Assembly: GCA_052148295.1 (NCBI GenBank)
Contig: JBKQIP010000015.1
Location: forward strand, 1 to 12,835
Length of the DNA stretch: 12,835 nucleotides
Source: Bog-473 sp052148295
GTDB taxonomy: Bacteria; Actinomycetota; Acidimicrobiia; Acidimicrobiales; RAAP-2
Direction: 5' to 3'
Positions within the stretch are counted from its first letter, which is position 1. Each line of letters begins with the position of its first letter. Below are positions 1 to 7,835 of this stretch, one piece after another. A program made the position numbers and the translations under genes. The notes below the pieces were generated by a model. That model ran no database searches, was not told the DNA's origin, and was given only the letters and a program-made list of their open reading frames with translations.

Positions 1-172
1 GCTCGAGGAGGCGCTCCACGCCCTCAAGGACGATCCGGCCGTCCTCAAGGAGGGGGGCGTCTACACCGACGACCTCATCGAGACGTGGATCGAGTACCAG
101 ACGCTGGAAGAGATCGACGCGGTCCGCCTGCGCCCGCATCCGTGGGAGTTCATGCTCTACTACGACATCTGA
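1..172 (+). CDS. glnA: Glutamine synthetase, C-terminal end (partial, 5' end outside window)
   Basis: The window opens inside a plus-strand reading frame (first full codon at base 2) that ends with TGA at 170-172, leaving 56 codons. The visible peptide contains GGVYTDDLIETWIEYQ and ends RLRPHPWEFMLYYDI. This matches the closing segment of type I glutamine synthetases, where a helix of the form (T/D)DLIETWIxYK is followed by PHPxEFxLYYD. The enzyme makes glutamine from glutamate, ammonia and ATP in the cytoplasm as a dodecamer. The ATP and metal sites and the adenylylation tyrosine region lie upstream, so the subclass and regulation cannot be judged. The P450 reductase gene converges on it after a 49-bp gap in which I see no clear terminator hairpin. 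I am confident of the family. The symbol is less sure, because actinobacteria often carry several glnA-like paralogues. Confidence 0.88.
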   Translation, partial: LEEALHALKDDPAVLKEGGVYTDDLIETWIEYQTLEEIDAVRLRPHPWEFMLYYDI

Positions 173-221
173 TCCGCCTCGCAAGGGACAGCCTTTGAAC
201 TGTGTCGAGAGACGTCAGGCT

Positions 222-1568
222 TCAGCGGCGATGGGCCGTCATTGCTGTAGGAGAGTGACCGGTCACCACCACCGTGGGCCCGTGATACGGCTCACCCGGT
301 GGCGGGAAGCCCGCTGGCCAGGCCTCGTGGCCCAACGCCTCACCGATCGGCTCGGGCGCATGTGCGGCTTGCTCGATCAGCGATCTGTAGTAGTCCAGAT
401 ACCGCGAATGGTCGAACGTCACCGCCCCGACGACACGCCCTTCGCGAAGGAACGCTGCGGCGAAATGGCGACGATCGGCCGATCCTTGGGTGAGGAGGAT
501 CTCCTCGCCCAGCGCGGGCACGCCTGCCGACTTGATGTTGGTGGAGAACTGTACGGACCAGAAGATCGGTACGCTCACGTGTGGCCTCAGGTCACCGTCT
601 TCGCACATCAGGTTGTGCGCTGCCACGCGCGAGCTCACCAGGGCGTTCTCCCAATGCTCGAGGGCGAGGAACTCGTAGTTGAAGAGAGCGTGCGGGAAGC
701 GGGCCACGTCCCCGGCGGCGACCACATCAGAGACAACCAGGCCGTCCACCGAGAAGGCTCTCAGTCCAGCATCAACCGAGATCCCGAGCGCGCTTGCCGC
801 AAGGCCTGAGTCGGCCAACCACTCAGTGTTGCGTCGGGCGCCGAGCGCGACCACCGCCACGGTCGCCTCGACCGTCGTGCCGTCGGAGAGCACCGCAGCC
901 CGGAAGCGGCCGGCAGATCCCTCGAGGCCCTCCACCGTGGTTCCGCAGCGCACATCGACGCCGTGGTCGCGCTGCATGGCCTCAGCCACCTCGCCGATCC
1001 GGCCACCGAGAGCGCCCACCAGTGGATGGGACCCCCGCTCCACCACCGTCACGTCGATGCCGCGACTGCGGCAGACCGACGCCACCTCGGATCCGGTGAA
1101 CCCGGCCCCGATCACCAGAACTCGGGACGGATGTGTGTCGAGTGCGTCACGGAGCTGCCGAGCGTCAGAGCGTGTGCGCACGGAGCACACCCCGGAGAGA
1201 GCCGCCTGCTCCGCATTGGGCCAGGGCAGGTTGCGGACACCGGTAGCTACGATGACCTGGTCGAAGGGCAGGCTCGAGCCGTCGGCCAGCACCACCTCCT
1301 TGCCTCGGTGATCCAACGCGGCGGCCGGAGTGCCGAGTCGCCACTCGACGGGATCGAGGACCTGCAGGCTGGGCAGGGTGGTGTGCTCCGGTACGGCCCA
1401 TCCCAGCTGCACCTGCTTGGACAAGGGCGGCCGGTCGTAGGGCCGGTCCGGTTCATCTCCCACGATGACCAGGTCGCCCTCATAGCCCAGGCGGCGCAGC
1501 TCCTCGGCGGCGCGCAAACCGGCCAACGATGCTCCGACGACCACGATGCGCCGTCTTCGGCCGCTCAC
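222..1568 (-). CDS. FAD-dependent NAD(P)H:ferredoxin reductase of a P450 system
   Basis: A 448-residue flavoprotein predicted to pass electrons from NAD(P)H to the adjacent ferredoxin. An N-terminal FAD-binding Rossmann motif (VVGASLAGLRAA, about residues 10-21) is followed by YDRPPLSK (44-51), typical of the putidaredoxin/rubredoxin reductase family. A first ATG motif lies at 108-110. The NAD(P)-binding Rossmann motif VIGAGFTGSEVA is at 152-163, with an acidic residue (E177) at the end of its second strand, which suggests NADH preference. AAGDVAR (284-290) contacts FAD, and a reductase C-terminal domain spans about 330-401. The start is GTG at 1566-1568, overlapping the ferredoxin stop as GTGA. 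A longer upstream reading frame only shadows the ferredoxin gene. Residues 402-448 form a Pro/Gly/His-containing tail beyond the usual roughly 400-residue length. The family is clear; the substrate partner is inferred from position. Confidence 0.93.
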   Translation of the reverse strand: MSGRRRRIVVVGASLAGLRAAEELRRLGYEGDLVIVGDEPDRPYDRPPLSKQVQLGWAVPEHTTLPSLQVLDPVEWRLGTPAAALDHRGKEVVLADGSSLPFDQVIVATGVRNLPWPNAEQAALSGVCSVRTRSDARQLRDALDTHPSRVLVIGAGFTGSEVASVCRSRGIDVTVVERGSHPLVGALGGRIGEVAEAMQRDHGVDVRCGTTVEGLEGSAGRFRAAVLSDGTTVEATVAVVALGARRNTEWLADSGLAASALGISVDAGLRAFSVDGLVVSDVVAAGDVARFPHALFNYEFLALEHWENALVSSRVAAHNLMCEDGDLRPHVSVPIFWSVQFSTNIKSAGVPALGEEILLTQGSADRRHFAAAFLREGRVVGAVTFDHSRYLDYYRSLIEQAAHAPEPIGEALGHEAWPAGFPPPGEPYHGPTVVVTGHSPTAMTAHRR

Positions 1569-1771
1569 GGATCGCCTCGCGTCTTCAGCTCGACGGCAAT
1601 AGCCTGGACGGGGCAGGCGGCTACCGCACGCAGCACGTGCTCCTCGAGCTCGTCGGGCGGTTCCGGATCGTAGAGAAGAGCTTCGTCCCCGACGATCCGG
1701 AACACCTCGGGCGCCAGGAAGGCGCACTGGGCATAGCCTTCGCACAGGGCCAGATCCACCACCAACCGCAT
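1565..1771 (-). CDS. [3Fe-4S]-type ferredoxin, P450 redox partner
   Basis: A 68-residue ferredoxin with three cluster cysteines: C10, C16 and C53, the last followed by Pro. The motif is C-x2-Y-x2-C, so the position that holds a fourth cysteine in [4Fe-4S] ferredoxins is a tyrosine. This is the pattern of actinobacterial ferredoxins encoded next to CYP genes, which usually carry a [3Fe-4S] cluster. The downstream CPVQAI segment is the standard closing motif. I chose ATG at 1769-1771 because AGGAGG lies five bases upstream of it; an in-frame GTG two codons earlier would sit directly on that ribosome binding site. Its TGA overlaps the reductase GTG start, implying translational coupling. It diverges from the P450 gene. 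Its role as electron shuttle from the reductase to the P450 is inferred from family and context. Confidence 0.93.
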   Translation of the reverse strand: MRLVVDLALCEGYAQCAFLAPEVFRIVGDEALLYDPEPPDELEEHVLRAVAACPVQAIAVELKTRGDP

Positions 1772-1975
1772 CGCCACCTCCTCGCGTGGTTATCGCCGAT
1801 GACCGGCGACGAATTTTGGCAAGTTCCAGCTGACAGTAGCGGCGAATCGGATCCGAGAGTCGAATCGGCGAGATAGTAGACTTCTGCCGAGTTACCGTGG
1901 TGGCGGTGGCCGGTGGCGTTGCAGCCAGGCGACTGAGAAGGGCATGCGAGAGGCTGGCTTGCAGGGAGCAGATGA
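1772..1975. promoter_or_regulatory. Divergent promoter region between ferredoxin and P450 genes
   Basis: These 204 bp separate the divergent ferredoxin and P450 genes and must hold both promoters. A perfect 10-bp palindrome, TCGGATCCGA, lies at 1847-1856. The octamer CGAATCGG occurs twice in the same orientation, at 1843-1850 and 1861-1868, one copy overlapping the palindrome and the two starting 18 bp apart. A shared operator in this gap is plausible, since both genes serve one electron-transfer chain. No clean -35/-10 pair stands out on either strand, so I do not place transcription starts. The lower-GC tract near 1811-1830 is the AT-richest part. Confidence 0.45.
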
Positions 1976-3214
<1,239 letters not shown>

Positions 3215-3324
3215 TCGACGACCCCCGGGCCAACGGGCGCATCGAAGCGTTCGCCATGGCACTGGAGCGCTAGGCGATCCGGCAGGTGGCGCTGGGCCCT
3301 GAGACGTCCGCGCTCGGTGGCGGG

Positions 3325-4077
3325 TTAGGTGTGGTTGAACTTCACGCCGAAGCCGTTGCCCGAAGCGTTCGGGTCCCCGACGGCGACTTGGATTTGTCCA
3401 GAGGAGTTCGTCATGGTCTTCGTTTCGTCCAGATCGCCACCGCCGAAGGGCGCCCCGTTGACCAAGCACCTCGAGAAGACCAAATCATCGAAGGTCGGAA
3501 TGGTCGGCCATTCGCGCTGCACGAGAAAGTTCGCGTTGCTGACGATTCCTCCCCCGGGACCTTCCTCGACGGCGACCGCTTTCGTCGTATCGTCGACCAA
3601 CTTGGAGGTCGACTGCGAACTGGTCAGCGTCTCGGTCATCGTGATCTTGTCCCCAGCCGATACTGAGGCGAGGGTGGTGCAGGTCGCGTTGTTGTCACAC
3701 GTCTGCGTCGTGTACGTCGGTGTGTCGCCGCTGCCGCTGCAATTCACGTACACGTAGCCGACGGCGGACTCGTTCGCGTCGGGAGGAGTGACCTCCAGCT
3801 GCACGGTCGCGTCGAACGTATTCACCACCCCGGTGGTGCAGGTGAACGTCGGCAGGACGATGGTTCCGGTGACCGAGGTCTCTCCGGTGGACTCGTCCAA
3901 ATAGCCGGCGTCGGCCCGATTGTCCACGGCCTGGACTGCGTGGCCGGCATCGGGCATTGACACGGTCGGGGCGTTCCCAGTTGCGCCGGCCCCGGTCTGA
4001 TCGACACACGCCGCCAGTGCCAACGGCACGATCGATACTGCTGCGGCCACCCAGAGCCAACGTATCCGCATGCCCAT
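3325..4077 (-). CDS. Secreted lipoprotein resembling a G1 glutamic peptidase (eqolisin) fold, likely catalytically degenerate
   Basis: A 250-residue protein with a lipoprotein signal: basic start, hydrophobic stretch from about residue 9, and lipobox L-A-A-C with C24 as the lipidated cysteine. The start ATG (4075-4077) sits 3 nt after a GGAGGAGGAG run. The mature part is rich in Thr, Ser and Asn and has cysteines at 80, 113, 127, 133 and 204. Its segment order recalls bacterial eqolisins: VTGTIVLPTFTC (69-80) like the SGTWTVPxVTC strand, YTTQTC (122-127) where eqolisins have VEQxG, VSAGDKITMTE (139-149) like the PGDxI strand, and NANFLVQREWP (181-191) where eqolisins have SAEWIVExP. In that alignment Q125 would match the catalytic Gln, but Q187 replaces the catalytic Glu. 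An inactive, binding or structural role is therefore inferred. The lipoprotein call is strong; the fold assignment is tentative. Codon use (GAA, CAA, TCT, ACA) looks less GC-biased than in its neighbours. Confidence 0.75.
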   Translation of the reverse strand: MGMRIRWLWVAAAVSIVPLALAACVDQTGAGATGNAPTVSMPDAGHAVQAVDNRADAGYLDESTGETSVTGTIVLPTFTCTTGVVNTFDATVQLEVTPPDANESAVGYVYVNCSGSGDTPTYTTQTCDNNATCTTLASVSAGDKITMTETLTSSQSTSKLVDDTTKAVAVEEGPGGGIVSNANFLVQREWPTIPTFDDLVFSRCLVNGAPFGGGDLDETKTMTNSSGQIQVAVGDPNASGNGFGVKFNHT

Positions 4078-4119
4078 GTCTCCTCCTCCGCCGCCTCGTC
4101 GGTGAGGTCGCACAACCGT

Positions 4120-4157
4120 GCTGCACTTTACTGCAGCCGCCATTGGAAGGCAATGGC
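4120..4157 (-). promoter_or_regulatory. Predicted promoter of the lipoprotein gene, covered by two inverted repeats
   Basis: Read on the minus strand, TTGCCT (4148-4153) and TAAAGT (4125-4130) are separated by exactly 17 bp, a plausible -35/-10 pair about 50 bp upstream of the lipoprotein ATG. Two perfect inverted repeats lie over it: GCTGCA-N6-TGCAGC at 4120-4137 encloses the -10 element, and GCCATTG-N5-CAATGGC at 4139-4157 overlaps the -35 element. They are separated by one base. This arrangement would suit repressor binding sites. The repeats are directly visible; the promoter and operator roles are inference. Confidence 0.5.
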
Positions 4158-4836
4158 CCTCCCATGTGCCACGAGGCCTGGTCTCGGCCTCATCCTGTCC
4201 GTCGGACGATTCTGACGACCAGCTTGACGACCAAGTGACCGGACGAAGAGGGACGCTTTCGTGCGGCTGCGGACCCGGACGCGGGCACTTTGAATGCATC
4301 CGCATTGAGCAGAAGGCATTTTCCAAGACGCCGCGTCAGAGGTCTTCGCACGGACCGTCGACTCGGCCTGTCGATGGTGACCACGGCACCCCGTTCGGCG
4401 ATTCCGCCATCGCTACATGCAGTGTTGCGCGTCAGGATCCGCGTCGAGAACTGCGTCCGACTGGAGCCCAGAGGACCGCACAGACCCAAACACATGAACG
4501 CCTTGACCGGCGGCATGCCCTCTGCTGCCGTCCGACCGTAGGACCGGATGGCCCATGCTCGATGACGACATCCGACCCGGGTCCGCCCCTTCCCATCCGG
4601 CGGGTGAGGAGTCCCGGCGAGGACGCCAGCCGCGGGCCGGACCGAGGGGACCCGCCGCCCGCGGCGGCGTGGCACCGCACCGGCGGGCCGGCCCGGTGCC
4701 ACTGGGAACCCGCGGGAGGGCGTGCACGCTCGTGTCCTGGCCAGAGGCCATCTCCGCGGCGGGACGGGCCGGCGACCGGTCGGTTCGGCGCCGGGTCCCG
4801 GGCGGGTGCCGGCGGCGTGAAGGGGCGCGTCGGTTG
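4158..4836. other. Long gene-free stretch upstream of the NfeD gene
   Basis: About 680 bp without a credible gene. Several frames stay open on both strands because stop codons are rare at this GC content. Their translations are dominated by Arg, Pro, Ser and Gly, show no domain, and lack ribosome binding sites. The left part (about 4190-4560) is less GC-rich than the right part (about 4560-4830), which is dense in GC-rich self-complementary sequence. One example is a hairpin with arms GCACCGG (4677-4683) and CCGGTGC (4693-4699). I see no match to a known structured RNA. It may be a degraded region, a long leader or an unrecognised RNA. Confidence 0.5.
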
Positions 4837-4869
4837 TACAATCGGGGCGAGAACATCCAAGCGAGGAGG
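4834..4869 (+). promoter_or_regulatory. Probable promoter -10 element and ribosome binding site of the NfeD-slipin operon
   Basis: TACAAT at 4837-4842 is a good -10 hexamer in an otherwise very GC-rich context, and lies within the 8-bp palindrome TTGTACAA (4834-4841). Transcription would start near 4849-4851. AGGAGG at 4864-4869 is a strong ribosome binding site five bases ahead of the ATG at 4875. No convincing -35 hexamer lies 16-18 bp upstream, so the promoter may depend on an activator or an alternative sigma factor. Confidence 0.5.
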
Positions 4870-4874
4870 CGCTC

Positions 4875-5381
4875 ATGTGGATCATCACAGGAGTCCTGCT
4901 CGGACTGGTCTGCCTGGTCGCCGTCTTCGGCTTTCACTTCGGTCCGCACGCCCACGCCGTGGCCGGGGTCATCGGCCTCCTGGCCGCCGGTTGGCTCGTC
5001 TACGCGGTCGTCGACGGAGGACCGGGGCACGACCTGTGGTGGCTCCTCGGCGCCGACCTTGTGGTCTCCGCCGGAGTGGGGGTCATGGCCTGGGCCGGCC
5101 TCACCCGGAGTCGGACCGCCTCCGAACGGTTCCACCTCGACTCCCTCGAGGGTTCCATGGGTGTGGCCGTCAGCGATCTGGCCCCCGAGGGCATCGTCAA
5201 TGTCCGCGGGGAGCAGTGGACGGCAGTCTCGGTCAACGGGACCGCACCGGCCTCCACACGCGTGCAGGTCCTCCGAGCCGACGGCGTTCGCCTCGAAGTC
5301 TGGGGTGAGGAGGCCGAGCGGGGATCGGCGCCAGGTCTGTTTCATCTCGAACCCAGCGAAGGTGAGGATCAGCGAACGTGA
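4875..5381 (+). CDS. NfeD-like membrane protein (short form, partner of stomatin-like protein)
   Basis: A 168-residue protein with three predicted membrane segments (about residues 2-20, 27-47 and 54-75) followed by a soluble OB-fold-like domain at about 88-143. That domain carries the NfeD signature: LEGSMGVAVSDLAPEGIVNV, then RGEQWTAVSV and a final strand DGVRLEVWG. It lacks the N-terminal ClpP-like serine protease domain of long NfeD proteins, so it is the short form. Short NfeD proteins are nearly always encoded with an SPFH-family protein and are thought to bind it at the membrane. Here the TGA stop overlaps the GTG start of the slipin gene (GTGA), indicating translational coupling. The start ATG is supported by AGGAGG five bases upstream. 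Confidence in the family is high; the exact cellular role of these pairs is not settled. Confidence 0.88.
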   Translation: MWIITGVLLGLVCLVAVFGFHFGPHAHAVAGVIGLLAAGWLVYAVVDGGPGHDLWWLLGADLVVSAGVGVMAWAGLTRSRTASERFHLDSLEGSMGVAVSDLAPEGIVNVRGEQWTAVSVNGTAPASTRVQVLRADGVRLEVWGEEAERGSAPGLFHLEPSEGEDQRT

Positions 5382-6349
5382 TTGTCGAAGTCGTGGGCGG
5401 CGTGGTGGTCGTCTCGTTGCTCACCACACTGGCCTTTTCCGTGAGGATCGTCCGCGAGTACCAGCGGATCGTGTTGTTCCGTCTCGGCCGCGCATTGGGG
5501 ATCAAGGGTCCAGGACTCGTGATCATCAACCCGGTGACCGATCGTACGTCTCTGGTCGATTTGCGCGAGCGCTTCCTCGAGATTCCCCAGCAGACGGCCA
5601 TCACACAGGACAACGCCTCGATCTCGATCGACTTCATCATTTTCTACAAGGTGGTTGATCCGGCCATGTCCGTGCTCCAGGTGCAGAACTTCGCGGCGGC
5701 CGCGCAGAACGTCGCGGCCACCACGCTGCGCAGCGTGGTGGGCGATATGGCACTCGATGACGTGCTGTCGAAGCGAGAAGAGATGAATGCGTCACTGCGC
5801 ATCCGGCTGGACGATGTCACGGAGCGATGGGGAGTGAAGGTGACCACGGTGGAGGTCCGCGAAGTGAACCCGCCGGTGGGAGTGCTCGAAGCAATGACAC
5901 GCCAGATGTCGGCCGAGCGCACCCGACGAGCCGTGATCACCGAGGCCCAGGGTCAGAAGGAGGCGGTCGTCACGCTGGCCGAAGGCAACCGGCAGGCCGC
6001 CATCCTCGGGGCCGAGGGGGAGCGGCAATCCGCCATTCTCCGGGCCGAAGGGCTGGCCGCGGGATTGGAGAAGATCGCCACCGTCGGCGAGGGTCTCGAC
6101 CGCAACACCATGCAGCTCCAATACCTCGAGACGCTCAAGAACGTCGGCATGGCCCCGTCGACGAAGATCGTCGTCCCGATGGAGCTGGGTGGGCTCCTCA
6201 GCGGGCTGCGCGGCCTGCTTCCCGCGGAGACGGCGAACGGCCCCATCGGGACCGGTGACCTCGGATCGAAGAGGGAGAACGGGTCAGGTCCTCCCGCCGG
6301 CGCCCACGCAGAGCTCGAGAGTCCGGAGACTCCGACACCGACGCCCTGA
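5378..6349 (+). CDS. Stomatin/prohibitin-family (SPFH) protein, slipin-like
   Basis: A 323-residue protein with one N-terminal membrane segment (about residues 2-21) and then an SPFH domain to about residue 185. Recognisable stretches are VREYQRIVLFRLGR (25-38), the IPQQTAITQDNASISID strand region (69-85) and VEVREVNPP (158-166). Residues 187-230 are a charged coiled coil with a repeated unit: AEGNRQAAIL (201-210) and AEGERQSAIL (212-221), then RAEG. The tail from about 284 is Pro/Gly/Ser/Thr-rich and probably disordered. Such proteins form membrane-bound oligomeric assemblies linked to microdomains and protease regulation. Translation starts at GTG (5378-5380), overlapping the NfeD stop. The pair matches the widespread NfeD-slipin operon. 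Confidence 0.93.
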   Translation: MIVEVVGGVVVVSLLTTLAFSVRIVREYQRIVLFRLGRALGIKGPGLVIINPVTDRTSLVDLRERFLEIPQQTAITQDNASISIDFIIFYKVVDPAMSVLQVQNFAAAAQNVAATTLRSVVGDMALDDVLSKREEMNASLRIRLDDVTERWGVKVTTVEVREVNPPVGVLEAMTRQMSAERTRRAVITEAQGQKEAVVTLAEGNRQAAILGAEGERQSAILRAEGLAAGLEKIATVGEGLDRNTMQLQYLETLKNVGMAPSTKIVVPMELGGLLSGLRGLLPAETANGPIGTGDLGSKRENGSGPPAGAHAELESPETPTPTP

Positions 6350-6377
6350 ATCGGACCGCCGCGTCCCCCGGCCAACT

Positions 6378-6404
6378 CCTCCGGGCGACACCCGGCCCGG
6401 GAGG
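6378..6404. terminator. Hairpin between convergent slipin and universal stress protein genes
   Basis: Between the convergent stops at 6349 and 6413, arms CCTCCGGGC (6378-6386) and GCCCGGGAGG (6395-6404) pair with one bulged base around an 8-nt loop. The position and symmetry suit a terminator working in both directions. There is no T-run on either side, as is common for GC-rich actinobacterial terminators. Confidence 0.5.
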
Positions 6405-6412
6405 CGGGCCGG

Positions 6413-6856
6413 TCAGGAGCGGTCGGTGTTGACGATCAGCACGCTGCAGGGGCAGCGATGGGCGACCTTGTTGGGGACGCTACCGAGCACGAAGCGCGCC
6501 ACCCCGCTCATTCCCTGGTTGCCCACGACGACGAGGTCCGCACCCACGTCCTCGGCGGCGGTGATGAGAGCGTCGGCCGCGTCCTTGCCACCGGGAACGT
6601 GCACCTCGACGGGCACACCCTGACGCTCGGCCTCGGCCAGGACCTGCGCTCTGGTGGCATCGGCTTGGCTGCGCAGATGGGAGAGTTCGTTTTGCGCACC
6701 GACCGAGTCGGCGAAGCCCGAATGCACGGCGGGGTGCACCATGTGCACGGCGTGCAGATGCGCACCGTCCATTTTGGCCAGCGCCAGGGCTTCTCTGACC
6801 GCCACCGTCGCCCGATCCGAACCGTCTGTGCCGACGACGATCACCTTGTACGCCAT
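6413..6856 (-). CDS. Universal stress protein (UspA family), ATP-binding type
   Basis: A 147-residue single-domain USP. The N-terminal strand and loop KVIVVGTDGSDRA (4-16) and the nucleotide-binding motif G112-x2-G115-x9-G125-S126, in VVGNQGMSGVARFVLGSV, are intact. This is the signature of the ATP-binding subgroup, unlike E. coli UspA, which lacks it. It is probably a cytoplasmic dimer involved in stress, dormancy or redox adaptation. The ATG at 6854-6856 is preferred, with GGAGG nine bases upstream; an in-frame GTG two codons earlier (6860-6862) would sit too close to that site. It is a single gene, convergent with the slipin operon and divergent from the SirB1-family gene. Nothing shows which signal it responds to. 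Confidence 0.94.
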   Translation of the reverse strand: MAYKVIVVGTDGSDRATVAVREALALAKMDGAHLHAVHMVHPAVHSGFADSVGAQNELSHLRSQADATRAQVLAEAERQGVPVEVHVPGGKDAADALITAAEDVGADLVVVGNQGMSGVARFVLGSVPNKVAHRCPCSVLIVNTDRS

Positions 6857-6954
6857 CTCCACGCTCCTCCGGTCGACACTACGTCCCCCGCGAGCAACCT
6901 AGTGGCGCCCCCTTCATGCCGCAATCGTCGATCGTCATGGCCGTGGACCTCGGG

Positions 6955-6968
6955 TACAGTCGAACCGA
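6955..6968 (+). promoter_or_regulatory. Predicted -10 element giving a leaderless mRNA for the SirB1-family gene
   Basis: TACAGT at 6955-6960 ends seven bases before the ATG (6968), so transcription would begin at or next to the A of the start codon. There is no Shine-Dalgarno-like sequence in the preceding 20 bases. A weak -35-like TCGTCA lies at 6932-6937 with 17-bp spacing. Leaderless mRNAs are common in actinobacteria, but this is a prediction from spacing only. Confidence 0.5.
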
Positions 6969-7759
6969 TGGAGAGCCTGTCACGTTGGCGCGAGCTCGTG
7001 GCGCGACCCGAGGGCGAGATACCCCTCGACGAGGCCGCTCTCATGATCGCGGCGGGGGCGGACCCGAATCTCGACGTCCCGGCCCAGCTCGCCCGTCTCG
7101 ACGACGTGGCCGCCCGGATCGGGCCGGCGGACACCGAGCAGGTGTGCCGATTGGTGTTCGTCACCCTGGGGGTGCGGGGAGACAACCAGACGTACGACGA
7201 TCCGCGGAACTCCTACCTCCATCAGGTGCTCGATCGCCGGCTCGGCATCCCCATCTCGCTGTCGGTCCTCCTGATGGAGATCGGGCGTCGATGCGGTGTG
7301 CCGCTCGAGGGTGTCGGGATGCCCGGGCACTTCCTGGTCCGGGATCCCGGCCACCCGGACCTGCTCATCGATGCCTTCTCCGGCGGCACCCGTCTCGATC
7401 CCGCCGGGTGCGCCCGCCTGCTCCGTGCCTCCGCCGGATCTGAGGTCGGGCTCGGGCCGGGCATGTTGGCCTCCGTCGGACCGAGAGCCATCGTGGCCCG
7501 GATGCTGGCGAACCTCGACCACAGCTTCCGCCGGAGAGGGGACCGAGCGGGGTTGCGCTGGGTGACCGACCTGCGCGGCGCCATCCCGGGACTCCCCTTG
7601 GCCGATCGGATCGCGGTGGCCGACGCCCTGGCCGGACTCGGCTGCCACGACGAGGCGGCGGCCATCTTGGAACAGCTGGCCGAGAGCCCCGGCACGTCCG
7701 CCGAAGCCGCCCGCGCCCTGCGGACCCGGGCACGAGGCCTGCTCGCGGCCTTCAACTGA
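6968..7759 (+). CDS. SirB1-family protein (transglutaminase-like core)
   Basis: A 263-residue protein with the SirB1/transglutaminase-like core: DDPRNSYLHQVLDRRLGIPISLSVLLMEIGRR (77-108, too long to be chance) and GMPGHFLVRD (117-126). The conserved HFL histidine and the NSYL segment are present. The C-terminal third (about 170-260) is alpha-helical, in the region that is TPR-like in SirB1 homologues. The length suits the family (roughly 270 residues). The function of the family is poorly defined, despite its old association with a regulator name, and no catalytic activity should be assumed. The start ATG at 6968 follows a likely -10 element with no ribosome binding site. A longer upstream extension of the frame overlaps the divergent stress-protein gene and is not coding. 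Confidence 0.88.
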   Translation: MESLSRWRELVARPEGEIPLDEAALMIAAGADPNLDVPAQLARLDDVAARIGPADTEQVCRLVFVTLGVRGDNQTYDDPRNSYLHQVLDRRLGIPISLSVLLMEIGRRCGVPLEGVGMPGHFLVRDPGHPDLLIDAFSGGTRLDPAGCARLLRASAGSEVGLGPGMLASVGPRAIVARMLANLDHSFRRRGDRAGLRWVTDLRGAIPGLPLADRIAVADALAGLGCHDEAAAILEQLAESPGTSAEAARALRTRARGLLAAFN

Positions 7760-7835
7760 TGACGCCATGATCCCAACTGGTTACACGGCTATTGCAATGG
7801 TCGAGAAGCCGGGAACACCTGTCCCCTGGCTCCGC

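Noticed and set aside
201..220. Possible terminator after the glutamine synthetase gene
   Set aside because: No convincing stem could be formed in the 49-bp gap between the convergent stops.
195..809. Plus-strand frames antiparallel to the P450 reductase (195-809, 679-1311, 963-1673)
   Set aside because: They are mirror frames of a gene with clear FAD and NAD(P) motifs; their translations show no recognisable domain.
4078..4326. 83-residue N-terminal extension of the lipoprotein frame
   Set aside because: The extension shows no conserved character. The internal ATG has a strong ribosome binding site and begins a proper lipoprotein signal peptide.
4118..5308. Long plus-strand open frame over the gap and the NfeD gene, plus similar minus-strand frames at 4190-4888 and 4413-5345
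   Set aside because: Translations are Arg/Pro/Ser/Gly-rich with no domain, there is no ribosome binding site, and they overlap the well-supported NfeD gene in other frames.
6458..6967. N-terminal extension of the SirB1-family frame across the stress-protein gene
   Set aside because: It is antiparallel to an intact universal stress protein gene, and family similarity starts only after the ATG at 6968.
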